64,000 nt of DNA from Camellia lanceoleosa (GCA_025200525.1 CM045768.1:50972925-51036924), one strand, 5' to 3'. Counted from the stretch's first letter, positions 24,889-35,953 are shown. Numbers and translations: made by a program. Notes: generated by a model from the letters alone, not told the origin.

Positions 24889-26134
24889 CCTCTACACCCA
24901 ATTTATGCATTGAAGCTCTTGGGCTTCATTTGATTTAGTTTTTAAAATGAGTTTTGAATTATATTTGGAAAGATAAGTTGTTGAAAAGAGTTTTGAAAGT
25001 TAAAAATTTGTTTAATTATGAGTTCTAAAAATAGTTTTTGGATGATTTATAATTGTTTTTTAGTTGAATAGATGGGTGTAAAAGAAATTTTGATTGATTG
25101 ATGTGTAAAATGTAGGAGAATGAGGAGAGAAAAAAGTGTTGATTTATTTATTAATAATAATAAAAGAGAGAGAGAGAGATGAGAGAGAAAATTGAGGGAG
25201 TTGTATTTTAAAAATTAGTTAACTAAATAAGCTATTTAATCTTTTTTTTATTTTTTCAAATCATGTTTTAAAAATCAAACCAAACACTACCTTGTATTTT
25301 ATGAAAAATCTTGTACAATGGAGTGGGGAGAGGTTACTCAGTAGTCTTTGGATATAATCAAGTGATGTCTCAAAGAAGTTGGGATTGATAAAAAGAGTAA
25401 GATTCGTGATTTTGTGTTGCAGCATGAAAAACCAGTAAGAAACAATTAGTGATTAGATGGTGGTAGGGATAGTGATGCCTGTGGAGCACCTAATGATTCT
25501 ACAATGGGTGTAAAGAAAATTGTTGAGTGTATTTAGCACCTCTACACATATATCTAGGCAAAAATGCTACATATAATTCTATCTTTTATTTCATTCTCTC
25601 ACTTAACGACACATGTGAGTGGGTCCCATATACATTTATAAATGTGAATCCTATTAATTTGTGTCTAGAAACAAGAAAATGAAATAAAAAATTAGAGAAT
25701 ATATGTGGCAATACAAAAAAATATAGAGAATGATTTGACAATTTGTAGTAACTTTTTTTTAACTAAAATCTTAACTCTCCAAACTGGACATAAAATAGTC
25801 AAAAAGTCAATTATTCTCTCTATTTTTTTACATGTCTTTTTTATAAAAAATATTAAAAAAATTAACTAAAATAGTTAATTTCCAAAACAACCACGTAACC
25901 TTTTAAGAGTTTTAAATAGTATTTTTCTTAAAATGATGTTGCCATGCTCTTCCAACCTATATAAAGACTCAAAACTCACAACAAGAAGAGGCATTTGAGG
26001 GTGGCTTCACTTGTGCTTGGAGGCTCTTTTGTGAGGTTTCCAATTTTCTAGTTTTATTCAGGCAAAAATGCAAATTACTTCTAAGAAAATTTTAGTTTTT
26101 TTCTTCCTTTTATCTTTCATTTTATTTTTAACAG

Positions 26135-26198
26135 GCCCAGTACTGAAGAAACAATTGTTTGACTGTCGTCGACAAACAACGATAAAAGATTAAAAGAG
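26135..26198 (+). other. Splice-bounded 64-nt exon-like segment, copy 2
   Basis: It is flanked by TTTTTAACAG and GTAAATAATT and is homologous to 12931-12994 and 19663-19724. The TATA motif CCTATATAAAGAC lies at about 25959. Because copy 2 lies closest to the ELM2-type gene at 28737, this could be part of that gene's 5' leader. That is inference only. Confidence 0.35.
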
Positions 26199-26938
26199 GT
26201 AAATAATTCATCAGTCTCAAAATTTTACTTCTAATAGATAGGAAACTTAGTCACTATCGAGATTTCAAATTCCTTAGTGGTTAATATATAATTACAAATC
26301 TTAGAAAAAAAAAAAACATAAATTGAAAAATTAACATTGCACAAAGTACACTTTGGTGGTAGGAATAGGAGTTATTTTCCATTGCCATTTACTGTATTAA
26401 ATTTTTTTTTTCTCTCCATTTTCTCTTACATAAGAGGGGGAAAGTAAAAGGAAAGAAAAAAAGAAAAAAATCGTTCGATAATTCGATGGGTCCTAATGAT
26501 TTCTTCACGAATCAGCTCGATTATGCGAACCTTCCATTGATATATGTTGTAGTTCGCAATCGAATTTTAGGGTTAGGGTTTTATATTATAATTAATTTGA
26601 ACAGTTCGAAAGTTACTGCGCTTTAGGGTTTTCGAACTTGAAATTTTATGATTTCGATTCTCTACGCTTTGTTAAGGTTAGAGAATGTTTTGAATCTAGG
26701 TTCAGAACCGTTGACTGATGGTTACAACAGCTCTGCAAATCTGAATTCGTACAGAGACAAGCGATGAAGAGGGGTGATGTTGAGTGAATTTAGGGAAAAA
26801 ATTGGAGATGGGTATTTCTATTTTGGCTCCATTTTTTTCTACCTCCAAACTTTGGTTGACTTTGGCATGTTTGGAGGTGTGGGGGTATGCAGCATATTCT
26901 GGAGTGGGAATGGATAGGACTATGCCAAATTCAGATAG

Positions 26939-27269
26939 GCACCTTTAAAGTAAAAGCTGTTTGTTTGAAAATATTTTTTGAAAATTTTTACGCTATTTGG
27001 TATGACGAAAAACATTTTCTGTGGAAAACAAGCTTGTTGGGCTGAAAATGTTTTCTTCTTTTGGATTGTAGAAAACATATTTTGAACTAAAGTATGGCTA
27101 GTGCCACCACATCACCACTACATCACAACCCACCACCACCACTTCCTCCATCATCGTCATCTCACTGCCACCGCCATTAACACCACCACTAGTACATTAG
27201 TTTCAAAGTCGCAACCAAACTTAAAAAAATATTTTCTGCTAAAACAAACGGAAGGTACTTCAAAGGTGC
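26939..27269. mobile_element. TIR element with CCACC-rich core, copy 2
   Basis: The left terminus GGCACCTTTAAAGTAAAAGC and right terminus GGTACTTCAAAGGTGC form inverted repeats that extend into GTTTGTTT and AAAATATTTT. The core 27102-27195 is CCACCA/CATCACC-rich. The frame 27101-27385 is a translation of this core. Confidence 0.65.
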
Positions 27270-28188
27270 AAAATTCTGTTTTTGAAGAAGAAAGGTATAG
27301 TTGGAAATTGGTTTTGGCATTGTTTGGAGTTATAATTTATAGCATAAAGGGTTATGAAACTATTGAGATCATCATTAGGAAATAGTGGTTTTGGTTGTCA
27401 AATTGTTTAGACCGTTTTGAGATTTTGATTTCACTATTTTGGTAGATGATTGAGTAATTTACTAGGCTTGTATGTGTTTGGGAAATCATATTTTGGGTAT
27501 GAGAATGCCAATTAGGAAAGATTACTTTGAATATTGTTCTAGTATTCTTCTGGCTTTCAACTTCTTTTCTATCTGTTTAAGTACACACATTCACTTCATC
27601 AGGTTTAGAAACCATAGGTCTAAAAAGAAGCATGAGTGTTAGCTTTAATTTCTTCAATTACTCTACCTTGTTTGGTTACATTTTCATTTTTCATGTTTTA
27701 GGATACAAAAACAATGAAAAATCTTGAAAACACCCATCATTTTCATTGTTGTGTAAAAATGGTTTTCAAAAATTCAAAAACATCTTTTTGTATATTTTCT
27801 TAAAAAGTGGTTTGTTTTCAGAAATGTTTCCCTAAAATAGCATTCAGAATCAGTTTACCAAACTAGTCTTTTGATTATCCTTGGTTATCTTACTTAACAA
27901 TCTCAAGGAGTCCAGTCTTAATTCTCAACTGTATCCGAGTTAGTGTTGTAACTCACTTATCTTGAGTCTTGTATCGACACTTTATTACAGTGGATTGTTT
28001 TGATCTTTTATTTAAGAGTTTCCCTATAAATCGTGTGTTTTCATGTGTGATTGTGATCTTTGTAATTGAATAACTATCTAGACTTTATTTGTTGCTTTGA
28101 AGTTTAAATTGGTGATATTTGGATGGGTTTACCTGTAATCTCTCAACCTTGTTGATTGATTTTTCCTCTTTGAGAATTTCTCCATTTA

Positions 28189-28360
28189 AGGGATGACCAT
28201 TGGTTCAATGGTAAAACCTTGCCTTAATAACCTTGAGGTTATAGGTTCAAGTCTCGGGACAACCACTTTGTGTACTATGTCAAAGGTTAGGTGTATACCT
28301 AATATTTCTCCTTCCAAACACACATTAATGTGTACTATTTGGATGTTGTTTTTAGAATTT
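28189..28360 (+). mobile_element. tRNA-derived SINE
   Basis: It has an A-box-like TTGGTTCAATGGTAAAACC and a B-box-like GGTTCAAGTCTCGGGACAAC about 35 bases later. A tRNA-unrelated part with AAGGTTAGGTGTATACCTAA follows, a combination seen in plant SINEs. No tRNA cloverleaf closes at the acceptor stem, so it is not a functional tRNA gene. Confidence 0.6.
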
Positions 28361-28736
28361 CTCCATTTAACGTTGTTTTTTTCTTCATATAATTCTTTTC
28401 AATGCCACATCAATATACAATCTCTAAACTAAAACAATTTACTCATCCTTTCTCCATTTTCTAGAAAAGGTGTCGACTTCATCAGTTTGTTGAGCACATT
28501 TCCACTATCTTCGAATTAAAGAAATTTATGGGGCATAAAACAACCAAGTCAACATGGTGGTGTTGTTCCTTCACCTCATTGATATATTGCTTACTCAATA
28601 ACCCTTGACTCCGCTGATCGTTTTGATAATCATATTTTGAAGAACATAGATAGTTTTCTCAGAGCATTTTGTTCTGATATTCAAACCGTCCTTGTTCTAT
28701 TTCGACTACTTGGTCAAGAATCCAAACTCATCAAGT
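28361..28736. other. Upstream region of the ELM2-type gene
   Basis: A stop-free stretch at about 28582-28770 in another frame translates plausibly (DSADRFDNHILKNIDSF) and runs into a stop 35 bases inside the ELM2 frame. It could be decayed or alternative coding sequence. In the ELM2 frame the nearest upstream stop is at 28647. No certain exon boundary was found. Confidence 0.3.
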
Positions 28737-29480
28737 ATGCAGAGGCCAGAGCAACCAAAGCAACCGAAGCCTAAGCCAAACCAACAGAAGCCGATGCCAA
28801 CAAAATGGATAGAATACATCAACGATGATTGTCTCAGACTGGCAATTCCTGTTGGACCCCATTTCCAAGCTGAAATTCCAGCTTGGACTGGTCCACCTCA
28901 CAAGGACTGTTCTCACAATGAATCAGATACTTCAAAATGGTTGGGCATCCAAGTTTGGCCAATCAAAGGCAATGATCCAGATACAAAAGCTGGTGTGGTT
29001 GGGAAAGGGAGGCCCGAATTTTGCCCATGTGTCTCCCCTGGATCTATCGAATGTGTTAAACGCCACGTCACTGACAAGAGGCTACAGCTGCAGTTTGATT
29101 TGGGTCCCGCCTTTTGGAAATGGAGATTTGATGAGATGGGACAAGATGTTTCGAAGTTGTGGAATTTAGAGGAGCAGAGAAAGTTCGATTATCTTGTGAA
29201 ATCGAATCCCATATCTCAGGGTAAAAGTTTTTTGAAGCCTGCGTTGGAGCGTTTGCCTTCCCAGCGCAGAGAAACCATAGTAAGCTACTACTTCAATGTC
29301 TATGTTCCTCGGCGCATGAGTATCCAGACCAGGGCCGGATGCAAAATTATCGACACCGATGATGATGAGACCGATGAGGCCCCTCATTCAAAAAGTTCTC
29401 GAAAAAGGTGCAGAGCTGATAGCGTTACCTCGAGCAGTAGTAAATATGTGAAGACCAGGTACTTGACTGGGCGAAGATGA
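28737..29480 (+). CDS. ELM2/SANT-type nuclear protein (plant ARID-ELM2 family C-terminal part)
   Basis: The frame encodes 247 residues from the first ATG. Residues 1-26 are Pro/Gln/Lys-rich. Residues 34-52 (RLAIPVGPHFQAEIPAWTG) and the stretch to about 115 (KWLGIQVWP, GKGRPEFCPC, GSIECVKRHV) match the ELM2-like block of plant ELM2 and ARID/ELM2 proteins. Residues 118-195 (DLGPAFWKWRFDEMG to VSYYFNVYVPRR) match the SANT/Myb-like block that follows it. An acidic run (206-214) and a basic run (RKRCR) near 222 are consistent with a nuclear protein. In the family these domains act in chromatin and transcription complexes. No ARID domain is found upstream in the window, so this is either a short family member, the last exon of a longer gene, or a retrocopy. 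The frame stays open to 28650 upstream, so an upstream exon join is possible. Confidence 0.75.
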   Translation: MQRPEQPKQPKPKPNQQKPMPTKWIEYINDDCLRLAIPVGPHFQAEIPAWTGPPHKDCSHNESDTSKWLGIQVWPIKGNDPDTKAGVVGKGRPEFCPCVSPGSIECVKRHVTDKRLQLQFDLGPAFWKWRFDEMGQDVSKLWNLEEQRKFDYLVKSNPISQGKSFLKPALERLPSQRRETIVSYYFNVYVPRRMSIQTRAGCKIIDTDDDETDEAPHSKSSRKRCRADSVTSSSSKYVKTRYLTGRR

Positions 29481-30160
29481 CTATCTTACTCTTTTCAGAC
29501 CCCGATTGAGGTTAAGAGAGATGTTTTGTATTGTAATGTGTAAAACAGGTAAAGCACATAAAAGTGTTTGGGTTCAACTGAAAATGAAAAATCATGGTAA
29601 ACTCTTGTATCTCGCGATCCTTTTTGTTAGCCATTGGTTTGTTTTTGTATCTGAATTCAGCTCTGAACTATGTAATTTACTAGCCTGACTAGTTTTGTCT
29701 TTTTAAACTTGAGACAATTTTCTTGCGTTAATTTTTTTTTTTTTTGGGGATATTTTTATGTTGATGTTCTTTGGTAAATGCTACTTTGAACGTTACAAGG
29801 TATGATGTCTAGATTCGAGTCTTATCATTGCGTGACGCAATTTCTTCCTTGCTTGGTTTCCACCTTTGAAAATGTGAGAGCTCTTTGTTTCAATTCCTAG
29901 TGTGGCACATGACTTTGAATGAATTTGATATCCTCCATTGGTGTTTCTTGTTACTATTGAATTGTAGATTATGAATACAGAACTCACATCTTGGGGAGTG
30001 TTCGAACAAGTTTTCCCCTTTGGGAGGAAAAGCCCACTTTGTAAACATAGAGCTTGCTTGCATGCATGGTAGGGCATAGAGGGGTTCTCTTCCCAAATTT
30101 AAGTAGTTTGGGCCACAGTAATTTTTTCCTTCAACAATTACTAAAGAGAAGCTCTTACAA
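29481..30160. other. 3' flank of the ELM2-type gene
   Basis: The first few hundred bases are T-rich and probably the 3' untranslated region; no unambiguous polyadenylation site was picked. At about 29780-29890 a B-box-like AGATTCGAGTCTTA hints at a diverged SINE. No other gene is seen. Confidence 0.4.
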
Positions 30161-30800
30161 GCTTGTGGATCCTACACATTGGGCATGCTTGTTCACTTTT
30201 AAAAAGTTAATTTTAGCTTGTTTAATACCAATTTTTGTTTACATTTTTAGAAATTTTGAAAACTGTAAACAAAATTCATTTAGTGTCATTTTCATTTTCA
30301 AAAAAATTGTACACAGTTTGCAAAATTTTAACAAATTTTGTAACTACAAAAAAATTAGTTTCATTTATTTAGAATTTTGTTTCTTTATTACTCATTCTCC
30401 CTGTTCTTTTAGACATTGCCGATCACCATCGTCGATGACCTCTTCCAACAATTACTTTCCATGGTTGGCCACTGTTTCTTGGCAAAAACCATTTTCAACC
30501 ACCACCTCAAGTCATTTGGCGACCACCATCTCCAACTACTAACAATCACTTTAGGCCACCAACCCAGTCCGGCAACCACCTCCCACAAGTGGGAACCATT
30601 TTGGATCACAACATTGGGCAGCAAACAACCACCTCCTACCATCCAACTCCTTTTCACTTGTTTAAAAACAAGTGTGTACCGAATATGTTTTTTTTTTTGT
30701 TTTTTATCAAAAATAAATATAAAATGTTTAATATTTTTTTATAAACTAGAAATAGTAAATTATAAATTTTATCAACCAGTATCTTAAAATTCAGTGTAAC
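30161..30800. repeat. Low-complexity block with CCACC-rich middle
   Basis: AT-rich flanks (AAAATTTTGAAAAC-type words) surround a CCACC/CAACCACC-rich core at 30415-30655, an architecture like the CCACC-core TIR elements elsewhere in the window. Inverted termini were not found. Open frames on both strands here are repeat translations. Confidence 0.4.
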
Positions 30801-30837
30801 TTTTTTTTTAACTTGAAAAGTGAAAACAGACTGCCAT

Positions 30838-30880
30838 TTGCCTGCATGAAGTTGGAATCACTAGTAATTGCGGATCAGCC
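30838..30880 (+). other. Fragment of organellar small-subunit rRNA gene
   Basis: CCTGCATGAAGTTGGAATCA followed by CTAGTAATTGCGGATCAGCC matches the highly conserved stretch near the 3' end of bacterial-type 16S/18S rRNA (GGAATCGCTAGTAATCGCGG in typical form). Two differences are CG to CA or TG changes, as expected from methylcytosine decay of inserted organelle DNA. GCGGATCAGC fits the mitochondrial form better than the plastid form. The fragment is only about 43 bases long and not functional. Confidence 0.55.
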
Positions 30881-31136
30881 AAAACAGGAAAGAAATAACT
30901 GGAACTTTGCATTGCTCAGGACCATTGTTTTATTTGGCAATTTGCATTCTGGTTTAATGATGAACGAACATTGGGGACCAGCCCACCACACATGTTGAAA
31001 TCTGGCTGTTCTTAGGGTTGCGACTGGGACATGTCGTTTTGGACTCAGATTTTGAAGCCTCTCTTGTTGAGAGTACTTTGGTTTTGACAAAAAAATATTT
31101 TTTAATATTTGATTGCAATTTTGACACCAACAATGA

Positions 31137-31285
31137 TTAAGATCTTTTTTTTTTAAGACCTCACAATTCTCTTTGAATCTCAATCATTGATAATGTGGGT
31201 TCTACGCATACTTGAATGGGTCTCACTTACATCAATGATTGAGATACAAAGGAATTGTAGGGTCTCAAAAAAAAAAAGATTTCAA
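31137..31285. mobile_element. Foldback MITE with about 50-nt arms
   Basis: The left arm AAGATCTTTTTTTTTTAAGA, continuing to TTTGAATCTCAATCATTGAT, pairs with the right arm ATCAATGATTGAGATACAAA, continuing to GGGTCTCAAA and AAAAAAGATTT. A loop of about 45 bases separates them. Confidence 0.75.
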
Positions 31286-31769
31286 GCATTTTTCTTTTGA
31301 CGCTGATGTGTTAACGATTGTGGTGATACCAGTATTGGTGTGGTGTGATAAAAATTTAGTTGGAAAAATATTTTTTTTTCGGTGAACATGTTTATGTTGA
31401 CAACATAAAATATTTTTTATTAATTTTTATTTTTCATTGTACTAATGTTAAAAACAGTATCACATTATCCACCGATACGAACCGCAACAACAATTTTTTT
31501 ATGTTAAGAACTCGGCAATTAAAATTTGTAACAGCACAAGCACCCTTCCTTCGCGCATGAGAACGAGATTGCTAGACATCCTCATTTTTTAATCAACTTT
31601 TTTGCTAAATACTAACGTGAATGTGGGTCACATATGGGTGTAGACTATAGTACGGATCACACATAGTGTGAGTCTTACATTCTGTTTGGTAAAAAATTTT
31701 GTATCCCAATCATTGCTCACTAGATAATAATCCACAAAACCCTCTCTAAATCTATACCCTCCACAACCT

Positions 31770-31932
31770 CAAGAGGTTGCCCTAGTGAAAAAAATTTGGA
31801 GCCTAGAGGTGTGTTCTCTCTAAGTGTGGTAGCTTTTAATGGGACTCCTGTAAGTTGATAGTAAGATTGGTCTCTTAGAATTAGTTAAGGTATGTGTAAA
31901 CTATCCCGAACATCCGGTTATCAAAAAAAAAA
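31770..31932 (+). mobile_element. 3' tail of a LINE/SINE-type retroposon
   Basis: GGACTCCTGTAAG, AAGATTGGTCTCTTAGAATT, GGTATGTGTAAACTATCCCG and ACATCCGGTTATC precede a 13-nt poly-A. This is the diverged 3' end commonly seen in plant non-LTR retroposons (family form: GGTCTCCTAGATTAGTCGAG). It is 5'-truncated. Confidence 0.55.
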
Positions 31933-32848
31933 AAATTTATACGCTACACACTATTTTTCAGAAGAATTCTTTTATACACTCTCATACCATATGCATCCTT
32001 AGTTAAGTTATTTTCTTATTTAATTATGACTAATTTTTTTCTTTAATTATGATATTATTTTGAGATATTTAATTATAATTTTTTAATATTTGATTATGAT
32101 TTTTTTTTTAAATTATCCCTCAAAAAATATAAAATTATATAATTTTCTTATATAGTTATAAAGTACATAAGATACACATCCTTTAATCCTTTTGTTACTT
32201 TCGAGTAAAATTTTGAAAGTTTCCATGTGTAATAGAATTGTTGATTCTCAACTTAAAAAAAAGTAATTCAGTGCACAAGACTTTACTTCTGCTTACGGCA
32301 ATGTCTGAAAGAGGTATATCCAACTCTCCCCTTCAAGCCATATATAAAGATATCAAACAGATCATATACAAGCAGGTCCAAGGCCTCTCAGATAAACAAA
32401 ATAAGACCTCAAATATGAATTAGACCCAAGCTTAGAGAAATTACCATTTGTAAGTAATTTTCAGTAATGGAGCGTCCGAAGGTTCATCCCAGCGTACCAT
32501 TAAAATGTGCAAAGATCTTGAAAAGGACAAGAACATTGGAGAGTTGGAAAATACAAACATTTGGAAAATCAAAACAAAACCATTCAGTTATAATCCACTT
32601 ACACTTTGTTTGTTGTGACCTGTCATAAGAATTGCTAAAAAAGTATATAGCAAGAAACATTAATTATACATGGATACAATGTAAGCATTCTAATACAACA
32701 ATAATTTCAAAGTTTAGTTAATAGAGATTTAATCCCCTTTATTCAAAACTATCATTTTAGGAGATCCCTGAATTTATGCTGATTTTTATGTCAAACAAAC
32801 AATTTCCAAACATTTCCAGTATCTTTTCCATATTTCCAGATGAAAAAT

Positions 32849-32984
32849 GATTTGTGCACACAATTTTTGTGGCACTAATGGCACTAATTTCCTATTCTGG
32901 TAACTGTTTTTTTTTTTTTTCTTCTTTTCTTGCCTTATATGGAAATTAGTGCTATTAGTGCCACAAAAATTGTGTGCACAAATC
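32849..32984. mobile_element. Near-perfect foldback MITE (44-nt arms, 48-nt loop)
   Basis: The arms 32849-32892 and 32941-32984 are reverse complements with a single mismatch. Their outer part reads GATTTGTGCACACAATTTTT. Such high arm identity implies recent insertion or gene conversion. RNA from either strand would form a long hairpin. The 73-codon minus frame here is the hairpin's translation. Confidence 0.85.
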
Positions 32985-34168
32985 AAAGTTGTTTCCAGAT
33001 TATCCACAATTACTCTATAGCAAATGATTAGCCACGTAGGGCTATTTTGGAAAGATGGTTATAATCAACTTTTTGGTAAAAAAACTACTTATATGCAACT
33101 TTTTTGTAAGAGAGGAAGTGGGTTATATAATCTGGAAAGTGGATTATAACCCACTTCCCAAATTCCATATAAACATGAGAATCCAATGTGTACTAATTTT
33201 CTCAACAGTTAACCCTTCTCATAATACAGAATCCTTTCTTGGAAATTCTCTGAATTATTCCAGGTATTATATTATCCCTACTAGATCCCAAAATTAGAAC
33301 AGTGCTAAAAGTATCCAAAATTTGTGCCACAGAAAAAGATGGCAGTTCCCTTCTGCTGTGTTCAATTGACAGGAAAAGGAAAATAAAAACCGTTTTCTTT
33401 TCTTGTATATGTGTTCAGTTGCAGAAAAAATATATATATGGGTACCATAACTGTTTTCTTGAATAACTAACAGGAAAGTAAGTCATTTCTATTTTCTTGT
33501 CCTTTCCTTCAATTCATTTTTTAAGGTAACATTTAGTATTACCACGTAACAATTCACAAAGAAAACGAGAAAAACTTCTTGACTCACAAGACTATGATTC
33601 CTTGCCCCCCACCCCCCCTCTCTTCTGTTTTCACACATTCTGCTCCTAATCTAAACAATAGAGAAATAACACTGACAGGATTCATTGATAATTTAGCCTG
33701 ATACACAACTTCAAAGAACTAAAATGAAGATTAGTGTGAAAAACTATCGTTATCCAGTTGAATGTTCACAAATCTCAGTGGACAATGTCAATAAGTCATT
33801 ATGACACTGAAACTAAAATTACCGCGATGCAAGTATCACAAATTTCCAACCACAAAGAATATGATCAATACAATAAAAATATGCGTTACCCCAACTAACA
33901 TCTTTGAACACAAACGAAAAATATGTTATAACGGTTTCATTTATGCATACTGTAAACCGCACTATGCCATGAAAATTCTCATAGTCAAACACCAGTTGCC
34001 AAGAAATGTTAAAACTTGCATTATTACATCACAGAAAAGCATGCTCTAAGTGCATAGAAGTAACAATATTTGTGCATTTGTTCAAACATGAAAGAAACAG
34101 ATAAATATATATCTTTACATGATTACATTCCAATGAATAACACCAACAACCAGTGTAGTACCTTTAGC
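32985..34168. other. Intergenic spacer, 3' side of the OPL gene
   Basis: No gene is seen. GGTTATAATCAACTTTTTGG (33058) and GTGGATTATAACCCACTTCC (33140) form a short inverted pair and may belong to another MITE. The last roughly 100 bases are probably 3' untranslated region of the minus-strand gene. Confidence 0.45.
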
Positions 34169-35953
34169 TCAGTTCAACCTCAACACACTCCTGGCAATGG
34201 ATTGTGAATTTTTTAGTCTGTTTCTTCCAGATTTCCTCCTATAGCTCCACAACGGTGTCAAATGAAACCGCAATAGCCCATTGTCGAGATTGCTTGGGGA
34301 ATACCTAGCACTCCGGTTTCGCTCCAAAACAGATTCTTCTCTACCCTTCTTAGCATAGCCTCTGGCCTCGGCAACACTCAATGACCGGTGATACGACCCC
34401 ATCTTTTTATCGGAACTCCTAGCACTAACACAACTGCCACTCCGAGCAAGCGAAGCCCCATTGGCCTCCTCACCCTGTTTTGCTTCACAATCTCTAAGTG
34501 GGTGGCAATTCAAATTCCCGTCTACTTCACCATTTCTAGTGTCGCTGAGCCTATGCTTAGAACCCAAAATGTTCCACCCCTTTCGCCACCTTCCGAATTT
34601 CTTGAACCGGTTCAAGTAGCCACCACCAGCAACAGAACTGGCATCCTTGGAAGCAGATTCAAGGGTCTCCAAATGATCAAATCTGATCGAATTGAAGTTC
34701 GAATTTCCCGTATCTCTGTCTGTAACTACAAATTTCATCCTGTGGAAGACATCAATGGTTGAAGGAGACACATGGGAATTGGGAATGGATTTCATTTCAT
34801 CAACTTCTACTACCACTGTCTTCTTATTGGAACTTCTACTTGAACTCGAACAATCGAAACTGTTTTGCCTATGCGAAGACGATGAATCAGAGCAGTAATC
34901 CCTGGTATGAGCTGATCCACCAGAAGTCATCTCATCTTCAATTATCGAAGTCATCTGATCTTCAACTGAAATCCCAAATTCAGACTTGTTCATTATAGGT
35001 GGAATCATCACATTATCAATAGCAGAAAGCATGGGCGCAAGCCTAGGAATCGTCCTCGCAATCATATACCCATCCCAAGAAGCCCTAGGTTCGTCAAATG
35101 AGAACCTTGGATCATCTAAAGAAATTCTACAAGCATCGACTGAGAACCTTGGGTCTGTATCGCAAGATCGCCGCCCGAATCCATAATCTCCGACCTCCGA
35201 CTGCGTCTCCCTCAGCTTCCGCCCATTTAGCTTTGCCGCTGGTGATAAATTGCCTCCTCCTCCGTCGCCGCGGCCACCACGGCGGTTGTTCGGCCTCTGC
35301 TTTAGCCTCCATTTCCGCAATTTCTGGCTGAAAATCGACGCAGCGACCAAGAAACTTCCAGCAATGTTCTTCAAATCCCTCCCGGTCTGCTTTCTACTCT
35401 TCCATTCGAGTTCTATGTGCTCTTTCATCGTCTTCAATTCTTCTTCTTCAACCTCTTCTTCGACTCTCTGCTCGCTTCCATTGACATTTTGCTCCAACGC
35501 ATCTTCAGAAACCCTAATCTCATCTCCATTTTGTACCTCTTCAGATTCGAACGCCGAACAACCAGCAACTCCCGAAAACCCTAAGTTCTTCGATTCAACT
35601 CTTTTCACACCATTCTCTTCATCGTCGAGGTTGAAAAGAAGCCACAGTGTATTCCGACCCCCAACATCGCAAGACTTCCTCCGCGGCTCCGATACGCCGT
35701 AAGAACCTCCGCATTTGCTCGCAGAATATGACTGACAACGGCGGAGCTCCGCCTCGCCGGCTCTGATCCGGCCACTGGTCCCCTTAGCTCCACCGCCGCC
35801 TACGCCGGAGGTGCTGGCGGATGTGGCGGAGGAATCAAGTACGGCGAGGCGTTCATGCAAGCACAAGGCGCAGAAGCCGGTGACGGGCTTTGAAGGGTGG
35901 CGGTGGCAGGTGGTGGAGAGGCGGCGAGGTTTGGTTAGAGCGTCCGGAGTCAT
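34169..35953 (-). CDS. OPL: OCTOPUS-like protein (DUF740/UPF0503 family), intact single exon
   Basis: This is a 594-residue protein. Residues 16-40 (CHRHPSKPVTGFCALCLHER) are the Cys/His N-terminal signature of the OCTOPUS family. Residues 165-215 contain the conserved LKTMKEHIELEWKSRKQ and GRDLKNIAGSFLVAASIFSQ blocks. About 255-310 carry EVGDYGFGRRSCDTDPRFS, DEPRASWDGY and PRLAPMLSAI. The C terminus has NGLLRFHLTP and ends SIARSVLRLN, again typical. Low-complexity Ser-rich and acidic linkers lie between. OCTOPUS and its relatives are plasma-membrane-associated, polar proteins of the phloem lineage that promote protophloem differentiation and influence brassinosteroid and auxin responses. Family genes are usually intronless and 500-700 codons long, so this copy looks complete. 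No frameshift or internal stop is present. Which paralogue it is cannot be told without a tree. Confidence 0.93.
   Translation of the reverse strand: MTPDALTKPRRLSTTCHRHPSKPVTGFCALCLHERLAVLDSSATSASTSGVGGGGAKGTSGRIRAGEAELRRCQSYSASKCGGSYGVSEPRRKSCDVGGRNTLWLLFNLDDEENGVKRVESKNLGFSGVAGCSAFESEEVQNGDEIRVSEDALEQNVNGSEQRVEEEVEEEELKTMKEHIELEWKSRKQTGRDLKNIAGSFLVAASIFSQKLRKWRLKQRPNNRRGGRGDGGGGNLSPAAKLNGRKLRETQSEVGDYGFGRRSCDTDPRFSVDACRISLDDPRFSFDEPRASWDGYMIARTIPRLAPMLSAIDNVMIPPIMNKSEFGISVEDQMTSIIEDEMTSGGSAHTRDYCSDSSSSHRQNSFDCSSSSRSSNKKTVVVEVDEMKSIPNSHVSPSTIDVFHRMKFVVTDRDTGNSNFNSIRFDHLETLESASKDASSVAGGGYLNRFKKFGRWRKGWNILGSKHRLSDTRNGEVDGNLNCHPLRDCEAKQGEEANGASLARSGSCVSARSSDKKMGSYHRSLSVAEARGYAKKGREESVLERNRSARYSPSNLDNGLLRFHLTPLWSYRRKSGRNRLKNSQSIARSVLRLN

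Larger units (their letters stand above)
21070..28255. repeat. Segmental tandem duplication, copy 2
   Basis: It is collinear with copy 1 (3806-15250) from ACCTGATAAGAC to the tRNA-like block at 28189. It keeps empty sites for the solo LTR (22510-22514), the 8601 Mutator-like element (about 22562), the 12135 MITE (about 25570) and the 14731 MITE (about 27938). Differences of its own are the MITE at 21103-21351 and an extra 158-bp block at about 24731-24888. It contains the counterpart exon-like segments at 22886-23014 and 26135-26198. No intact protein gene is seen inside. Confidence 0.85.

Noticed and set aside
28189..28260. tRNA gene
   Set aside because: A- and B-box-like motifs are present, but no acceptor stem pairs and the context is that of a SINE.
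30054..30787. Overlapping frames on both strands around 30.4 kb
   Set aside because: CCACC-rich low-complexity sequence; no conserved domain and no consistent start.
34388..35702. Plus-strand frames opposite the OPL gene
   Set aside because: Shadow frames of the well-supported minus-strand gene.
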